DNA from: Ferruginibacter sp.
GTDB lineage: Bacteria > Bacteroidota > Bacteroidia > Chitinophagales > Chitinophagaceae
Direction of reading: 5' to 3'
DNA length: 64,000 nt
NCBI GenBank assembly: GCA_016786725.1
Contig: JAEUVU010000020.1
Location: 124,001 to 188,000 of the forward strand
The position numbers and the translations under genes are program-made. The notes beneath the pieces are model-generated. The model made no database searches and was not told where the DNA came from. It saw only the letters and a list, made by a program, of their open reading frames with translations. This document shows, piece by piece, positions 62,231-64,000 of this stretch; position 1 is the first letter of the stretch; each line of letters opens with the position of its first letter.

Positions 62231-63757
62231 TTATTGATTAGCTTCCATGTACCTGATAATGGTACGTCTTATATCCGAGCGTGAGTCATTGATATCTGTA
62301 AATACAGCGGGAGTTTTTACAACATCAGGATTTTTATCTGTCAAAAAATCAAGATTGGCTTCGCCTCCCGTCATTAAAAAATCGGTGACGGCTATTTTGT
62401 AAACCTTATTTGCATCAACCGGTATATTCTTTAAATACCAGCTGTTATTATTGTTTGTAAGTGCCTCAGAATATTGAAGAAAGCCGCCGCTGCCAACATT
62501 CTTTTTACTGGCTTGCAGTATTTTTATCAGCAGGCTCCCTTTCATATCCACTTCCATAATACTGCCGCCAAATGGCAGGCTGCGTATTACATCATATTGC
62601 GTTACCGGCATTTGCAAAATATCATCAACCCTTATTGAGCCTGAATTGATGATAACTGCATCAGATGCAGGCGATGCTTTTTCCATGGCTTTTACAATCA
62701 GCTTTGTAAAGTTTGTTTGCTGTGTTCTGATGTATGCTTCCCTCCCATCAAGCGGCTCACCGGCTTGCATACAAATTTTGGCTGCATCAAAACCAAGTGA
62801 AGAATAACTGCTGTTGGCTATGTTGGTCCACTTTTTTACAACAGCATCTGTTGCAGGTTCAAAAGCAATCTTTTCATTTATTTCGAAGATATCAGCCTTT
62901 ACTTTTACATTATTGTTCTTCTTATTCAGTTTCAGATCAATAATGTAGGCCGATTTTGCATTGGCATCGGCCTTGGTTATATATACGTTGCCGATTTTTG
63001 CATAATGCCTTTCATGTTCATGCCCGCCAATAATCAAAGCCAGTCCGGGTATCTGTCTTGCCAGTTTTATATCATCTTCCATTGCCTGGTGTGTAATGGC
63101 AATTACGGCATCGCAACTGTCTTTTAGCTGATCGTAATATTTTTGTGCGGCAGTAAAAACATCGGTATAGCCTACATAAGCGGCTTTGTTAAACGGAAGC
63201 GTAACGGCAATAAAACCAATACGTGCCGTAGTTCCGTCAGCATCAGTAAAAGTTTTGATATAGCTCTCAGGAAAAGGCACCCCGTTTTTTACAAACGGAA
63301 CCATTTGATTGTTTTTTTTATTGAACGTGTTTGAAGAAACCCATTGAAAAACTGATTCATTGATGCGGCTCTGCACATCAGCTTCGGGAATATCAAATTC
63401 ATGATTGCCAAAAACAGCCATATCAACACCAGCCGTGTTCATAGCTTCCACCATTTGTTTTCCTCTTATGCGGTTGCCTTCAAATTTAAGGCTGTTGTAA
63501 ACGGAAGGGCTTAAAAAATCTCCGGCAATAACCATAATGGTGTTTGCATTTTTGCTTTGCTGTTCTTTTTTAACGGTTGCCACTCTTGCCATGCCGCCTG
63601 CCTTGCCGCCATCAAGCGGGGCTATCTCGTACACATCGTTTATCTGTACAATGGTAATATCAATTTTTCCATTATCGGCTGAACCGGTTTGTTTGGGTGT
63701 ACTGCATGAGACCAGCAGCAAACTGGTAACGAGTACAACACATAATGATCTTTTCAT
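62231..63757 (-). CDS. 5'-nucleotidase/metallophosphatase lipoprotein
   Basis: A 508-residue lipoprotein: lipobox LLVSC with Cys18. Metallophosphoesterase motifs are ITIVQINDVYE, AGDFLSPS, GNHEFD (117-122), ITHQ (222-225) and GGHEH (244-248). The C-terminal 5'-nucleotidase domain (about 320-490) has INSGSIRVD and YDVIRSLPFGG. It releases phosphate from extracellular nucleotides. A TACATTTG box lies 23 bp upstream of the start. Confidence 0.93.
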   Translation of the reverse strand: MKRSLCVVLVTSLLLVSCSTPKQTGSADNGKIDITIVQINDVYEIAPLDGGKAGGMARVATVKKEQQSKNANTIMVIAGDFLSPSVYNSLKFEGNRIRGKQMVEAMNTAGVDMAVFGNHEFDIPEADVQSRINESVFQWVSSNTFNKKNNQMVPFVKNGVPFPESYIKTFTDADGTTARIGFIAVTLPFNKAAYVGYTDVFTAAQKYYDQLKDSCDAVIAITHQAMEDDIKLARQIPGLALIIGGHEHERHYAKIGNVYITKADANAKSAYIIDLKLNKKNNNVKVKADIFEINEKIAFEPATDAVVKKWTNIANSSYSSLGFDAAKICMQAGEPLDGREAYIRTQQTNFTKLIVKAMEKASPASDAVIINSGSIRVDDILQMPVTQYDVIRSLPFGGSIMEVDMKGSLLIKILQASKKNVGSGGFLQYSEALTNNNNSWYLKNIPVDANKVYKIAVTDFLMTGGEANLDFLTDKNPDVVKTPAVFTDINDSRSDIRRTIIRYMEANQ

Positions 63758-63779
63758 AAAAGCATTGTTTTGGTAACTG

Positions 63780-63787
63780 CAAATGTA
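63780..63787 (-). promoter_or_regulatory. Possible -7 box of the 5'-nucleotidase gene
   Basis: On the minus strand TACATTTG matches TAnnTTTG, 22 bp upstream of the ATG. No clear -33 element. Confidence 0.5.
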
Positions 63788-63805
63788 TAGTAAGCTGCCT
63801 GCTGT

Positions 63806-64000
63806 TTAAAGCACGCCCCTCAGGTTCGGATATTTCAGCAGTATTTCTTTATTGAAATATTTCTCCAGCATTTTTCTGAAATCTGCCAGAAAACGCACGT
63901 TGTCAAGATTTTTATCCGTTTCCCAGTGAGGAAGTTCTACCATACGTTTATCCAAAGCAATATCAAGGTTTTTAAGCGACTCAGCTGGCTGTTTACCTAC
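63806..64000 (-). CDS. C-terminal end of an unidentified gene
   Basis: The last 64 codons of a gene that runs off the right edge. The peptide ends with VELPHWETDKNL, then FLADFRKMLEKYF and YPNLRGVL. I do not recognise the family. The frame is open to the edge, so it is probably a real gene. Only 48 bp separate its stop from the start of the 5'-nucleotidase gene. Confidence 0.65.
   Translation of the reverse strand, partial: VGKQPAESLKNLDIALDKRMVELPHWETDKNLDNVRFLADFRKMLEKYFNKEILLKYPNLRGVL

Overview
The window looks like chromosomal DNA of a Bacteroidota member, most likely of the Chitinophagaceae or a close relative. The evidence is protein families typical of that phylum (DUF4270 lipoprotein, PorP/SprF, a type B sorting domain of the type IX secretion system, a TonB-type outer-membrane beta-barrel, an N-domain-only glycogen synthase next to panC, MqnA of the futalosine menaquinone route). 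Many start regions also carry the phylum's -7 box TAnnTTTG instead of a sigma-70 promoter and a Shine-Dalgarno site. I see no rRNA, CRISPR array, insertion sequence or prophage. Two tRNA genes are present (His-GTG, Leu-CAA).

Layout. 1-11.7 kb is mostly housekeeping: 5' end of rlmB, metK, a DUF4270 lipoprotein, a glycogen-synthase N-domain protein, panC, an LPG-synthase-like flippase, rfaE2, then polyphosphate genes ppk1 and ppx, an acyltransferase and panB. 11.9-22.2 kb holds an ALDH7-type aldehyde dehydrogenase, a subtilase, the relic of a nucleotidyltransferase-like gene, a DinB protein, the tail-specific protease, tRNA-His, DUF445 and an outer-membrane beta-barrel protein. 22.3-38.7 kb is a surface-polysaccharide region: a YfhO membrane protein, a glycosyltransferase and a nucleotide-sugar reductase on +, then a tight run on - that begins with mqnA. 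That run contains ddhA (rfbF), ddhB (rfbG), a reductase, a thiamine-diphosphate enzyme, ddhC (rfbH), a sugar methyltransferase and four transferases. Together these can plausibly make and transfer a CDP-3,6-dideoxyhexose, probably with a two-carbon branch as in yersiniose, because the thiamine enzyme sits exactly where YerE would be expected.

38.7-46.5 kb has purB and then a surface-protein locus: a 1320-residue LamG/PKD protein with a T9SS sorting domain, a PorP/SprF protein, and a second LamG protein whose N-terminus is a near copy of the first. 46.5-48.4 kb is an AT-rich three-gene unit (small unknown protein, PIN-like protein, AAA ATPase) between core genes; it is the best candidate for an undescribed, possibly defensive, system. 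48.5-64 kb returns to housekeeping and accessory genes: prfC, an ABC-type permease, tsaD, trmN6, a saccharopine-dehydrogenase-like enzyme, hscB, tRNA-Leu, a CDP-alcohol phosphatidyltransferase, a sulfatase, a CHMI-like tautomerase with a GlxA-type regulator, GNAT, DinB, a serine hydrolase, a 5'-nucleotidase lipoprotein, and the 3' end of an unidentified gene.

All calls are by reading; no database search was run. Gene boundaries are firm where start motifs agree. Promoter calls rest on short motifs and are tentative.
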